Below, one piece after another: positions 60,892 through 64,000 of a stretch of 64,000 nucleotides of DNA; position 1 is the stretch's first letter; every line of letters starts with the position of its first letter. Both the position numbers and the translations under genes were made by a program. The DNA is taken from assembly GCF_027580225.2 (NCBI RefSeq), contig NC_073357.2, positions 43,176,001 to 43,240,000 of the forward strand. The letters are read 5' to 3'. The notes beneath the pieces are model-generated. The model searched no databases. It saw only the letters and a list, made by a program, of their open reading frames with translations, and was not told where the DNA came from. Origin of the DNA: Misgurnus anguillicaudatus. Its lineage: Eukaryota > Chordata > Actinopteri > Cypriniformes > Cobitidae.

Positions 60892-61437
60892 GCCGCCTTT
60901 CCACTGCACACGACAAATGATGTCCGATAAACTGGAAGTCATTCATTCCCTATGAAGAGTCGCAAGGTGGCTGTGTGAGGTGCCGACGTCTACAGTTGCC
61001 TAATTTTCGGATCCGTTTTGACAGTTAAAAAAATAACTACCCTGCATGCAAGTGATGTATTTCAGTGTATTCCAATCAAAACACTGTGCAAGGTGAAAAT
61101 TATTAATCCTTTACCAGTAACACTTTAATCCTTTAAAAAAATGATTACTGTTAAGTAATACATTATTAATTTAATATGTATACTTTATTATTTTAATATT
61201 GTCTCCATGTTCTCTTAAAAAAATATTGGCAGTCATATATGCATACTGTAGCTGTTTATAGTTTAATTCATTTGCATTCATTTATTTATTCCACTGTGGT
61301 AAATATTAAAATGAAGCCTTTGTGCTGGAATGAGCTTCTCTCTCATGTTACGATTAAACTGAAACTTCATTACGACTGCCACTAGGGGGCGAACTCTGAC
61401 AGTCGTTTCCGAATGTCGTGTGCAGTGAAAAGGCGAC
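60892..61437. mobile_element. MITE with 24-bp terminal inverted repeats
   Basis: Left arm gccgcctttccactgcacac + gaca (60892-60915). Right arm tgtc + gtgtgcagtgaaaaggcgac (61414-61437), matching at 22 of 24 positions. The 500-bp interior is AT-rich and non-coding. Superfamily uncertain; no unambiguous target duplication. Confidence 0.78.
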
Positions 61438-64000
61438 ATTCGTCATCATGTCAAAGTTCCCTCAAATGTGTAGAAATATCACAACGGATGAGTCCATTTC
61501 GTTCTCTGGTGAACTAAAGATGCCATTACTACTGTCTTGCCTCGTCTGGTAATCACATAGTGAATAAAACTCGCATTGGCTCTATAAATGTTTACCTATA
61601 TAAGTTTCACCTATAAGTTTGGTTGGACAATTTCAGCACCGCCCCTCTTCCTTGGTTGCTGGCATCGAAAAGAGGCTCGTTTGAGATCAACAAATTCTGT
61701 GCAGAATCGAGCACTGGTGATCGTCATGAGATGCATTCCGGTTAGAAAAGTGTCAAAGTTACGTCCGACTTGCTCTGATGTTATGCTGACATGTGCCAAA
61801 ATACTCTCGCGATGATGAGGCGGGCTCATCGGATTCTCCAGTCGGGTGGAGTTGCTATGCAAAATACCAATGCATTTATTTATTTATTTATTTCAGTTGC
61901 ACCTATTTCGTCCGCGATAAAGTATGCAAATGCAATCTCTGCCTCTGCTGACTTTTGTGGTCGACTGGTCTACAAGATTTGTAAAGTGCCCGACTTTAAA
62001 GGTCTTTTTTCACTTCTCCCCTCGCTGCAGCAGCCTTTTCTCGACCAAATTTCAGGCGAGACAAGCCGCATCTCAAACAAGCCTAAAAACGTGTTCGAAT
62101 TCATGCAGCGCAGCAAGACCTGACAGGCGGATGAGGTTAAAGTACTATAAGGGGGATTTAAAAATTAGACTTCTCTATATGATTTTTCAAATTGCTCTCG
62201 AAATACTTTGATGTTATTCACATTGGTTCTTGCTGTGCCGCATGACTGCATGAAGTCCAGCTAATCAATTAACATACTTGTTGTTTTTATTTAGACGTAA
62301 AGTGTTTGATCAATGATTGGTAGATGTTGTGTGGCCAATGTGTGGATATCTATCCATCTGCACCACAATTTAAATTATAAGGAATTTTGTATGTATTTAA
62401 AATCACTTGCAGCAGGCAAACAAGCGACAATAAGGGACAAAACGGTGGAATCCTCTGAATGCTAAGAATGGAAAATGCTATGGTTGAAAAACAAAAGACA
62501 TAAGACATTGCTCATATCTGAATACAGCTGCTCATCATCACAGATCCAGTGAAGGCTTTGGATATATGCCTGCATGCAAAGTGGATTACCTTCATAGTGA
62601 CTTTTCTAGGGTCCTAGTCAGAATAGAAATATTGAAATGAATCATCAAGAGAGAAGAAGACAATGCATGTGGGATTTGTTGAGGGTTGACACTTAGGTGT
62701 GATATTTTTCATGAGAGGGAGGGATGCGTCCTTGGTGGAAATTTAAATTCAGGTGCTTCTTTATGGAAGTGCAGCCCCTCCCCTAGGGTGAGTGAAAGAC
62801 ACATTCTGTATTCTTTTAGCAGAGAAATCAATGCAAATCTTATCTACTTTTGTCTTTAAACATACATGAAGGTTAGGTATATTGTGGAGCTGATTGATTG
62901 TAATTACACTGTGTTATTTCTAACTGTTGATCGCACCTTTAGTATATTTAAGAGTGTGAGAACAGAGGAAAAGGCTTTATGGATTGAAAGGGTAAAGGAA
63001 AAGGTGTAGGAATCACACGTATAGGCAGGTTGTGTCTTCCGCCATTGCACTTACACAGGCCTCGCAGACGCAAAACCTATAATTGCAATGTCAATCACAA
63101 AGTGAATAGATTCATATACAGCCACACGTACAATGTAGGTCCAGTCTATAGGAAAAGCATCACTACTTTCGTGCAGTTAGGAGTCACAGTGCCCTCTTCT
63201 GGCTATGGGATTAAGAGACCTTTTTATCTCAATAATTGCAACTTGTGCAAATGCTCACAGGAAGAGGGACTTAAGCAAAGACATTGTGAAATCAGAGATA
63301 TCTTTATTCATTTACATTTGTCTGTCTCTCCAAATATGAGCTCAACAACAACAACAAAATTGTTAGAATTGTTTTGGACTGGAATTAGATGGGATGTAGA
63401 TGTGATGAACCACATAGATTGTTAAACAACAAGCTTTTTGTCGAACAGTAAGTAGGGTCTTTTAACAAAGAATATCTTTAAAAATAGCATAGTTTTATTA
63501 TGTTATTTAGATTATTCTTTTGAATATAAAATATCTAATCCTTACTAATGTCATTCCTATAACACAAACATTAAACTCAAAATTCCTCTTTCTGGGTAAC
63601 ATTGAAACAGCAGTCTAGAATCTTCTCAATTTCCATAATTGACATCAAATGGTTTCAGCCCCCTGAAATCGGGTATGCAAGATGACAGCTCATCAAAACT
63701 GAACAGAAATGTGATCTGTCAGGTTGTCTCCAAAGGTAGAAATCTATACACAAGGGTGCATCAACAAAATCAATATTTTGAATAAGATATGTACCTTCAA
63801 AAAGCCTTCATGAACACTGTGTCCCCTATCATATCTGTTTCACCAAAGCTATTTACATTCACATTTCAGTTTACATTGAGTACAGCCTGTTCTCTATGCT
63901 GGTTTTTTACAGTTGACCATATACATTTAAAAGAGACAGAGACTAGTTTTGTTAGGCTATGAAAAATTCACTTACAGCTTCACTGAAGCCACAATAAGCC
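61438..64000. other. Right end of window, no gene supported
   Basis: A (TTTA)n run lies at 61877-61899. Frames at 61791, 61924 and 63030 (95-131 aa) have no recognisable domain, no splice support and overlap each other or AT-rich sequence. Nothing else can be called with confidence. Confidence 0.5.

Noticed and set aside
61791..62211. Two overlapping frames of 110 and 95 aa
   Set aside because: They overlap in different frames, include a (TTTA)n run, and show no motif.
63030..63425. 131-aa open frame near the right end
   Set aside because: No recognisable domain, low-complexity end (TTTT residues), no splice or codon-use support.

Overview
The window is eukaryotic nuclear DNA, most likely from a teleost fish and probably a cyprinid-like one. 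The reasons are the mix of DNA transposons (hAT, Tc1/mariner, Kolobok-like and EnSpm-like MITEs, a Helentron), long (CA)n runs, consensus GT-AG introns, and interspersed families that I associate from memory with zebrafish and carp genomes. It is not bacterial, and nearly all the short open frames are chance frames.

Layout. Positions 1-17,013 are a macrosatellite: eight head-to-tail units of about 1.9-2.8 kb. Each unit is an array of a 31/32-bp satellite (three 10-11 bp sub-motifs around TAGCATGA) followed by an ~0.9 kb non-satellite block. Decayed pieces run to about 18.0 kb. A ninth unit lies apart at 37.6-41.8 kb and ends in five tandem hairpins. Positions 18.0-19.1 kb hold CA repeats and two interspersed elements. 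At 19.26 kb there is a TCTCGCGAGA promoter motif, followed by splice-consistent exons of an unrecognised plus-strand gene (19.3-24.5 kb). Its introns and 3' flank are full of nested transposons: a hAT inside a Kolobok-like MITE, and a hAT-like MITE inside a decayed Tc1 element.

The only long intact coding region is at 28,331-35,659. It encodes a 2,442-aa Helentron/Helitron2-type protein with an N-terminal UL36-like (peptidase C76-like) cysteine protease, a block of 19-residue basic repeats, a Cys-rich domain, an HUH Rep nuclease with two tyrosines, a Pif1-like helicase and a C-terminal EEP endonuclease. A minisatellite lies upstream of it and a C-rich minisatellite downstream.

Positions 43.4-47.9 kb hold a divergent pair of decayed multi-exon genes: a minus-strand C14orf93-like gene and a plus-strand tnp2/EnSpm-like transposase N-terminus. 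A MITE sits in the gap between them, and a 1.1-kb hAT interrupts the second one in mid-codon. The stretch from 48 to 64 kb looks intergenic or intronic, with an IS630-like transposase relic, a LINE 3' end, further hAT pieces and MITEs, and no host gene I can support.

The genes do not form a host pathway. They are transposon genes (replication/transposition of the Helentron; cut-and-paste relics) plus one candidate host gene. All family names come from motif recognition without a database search.
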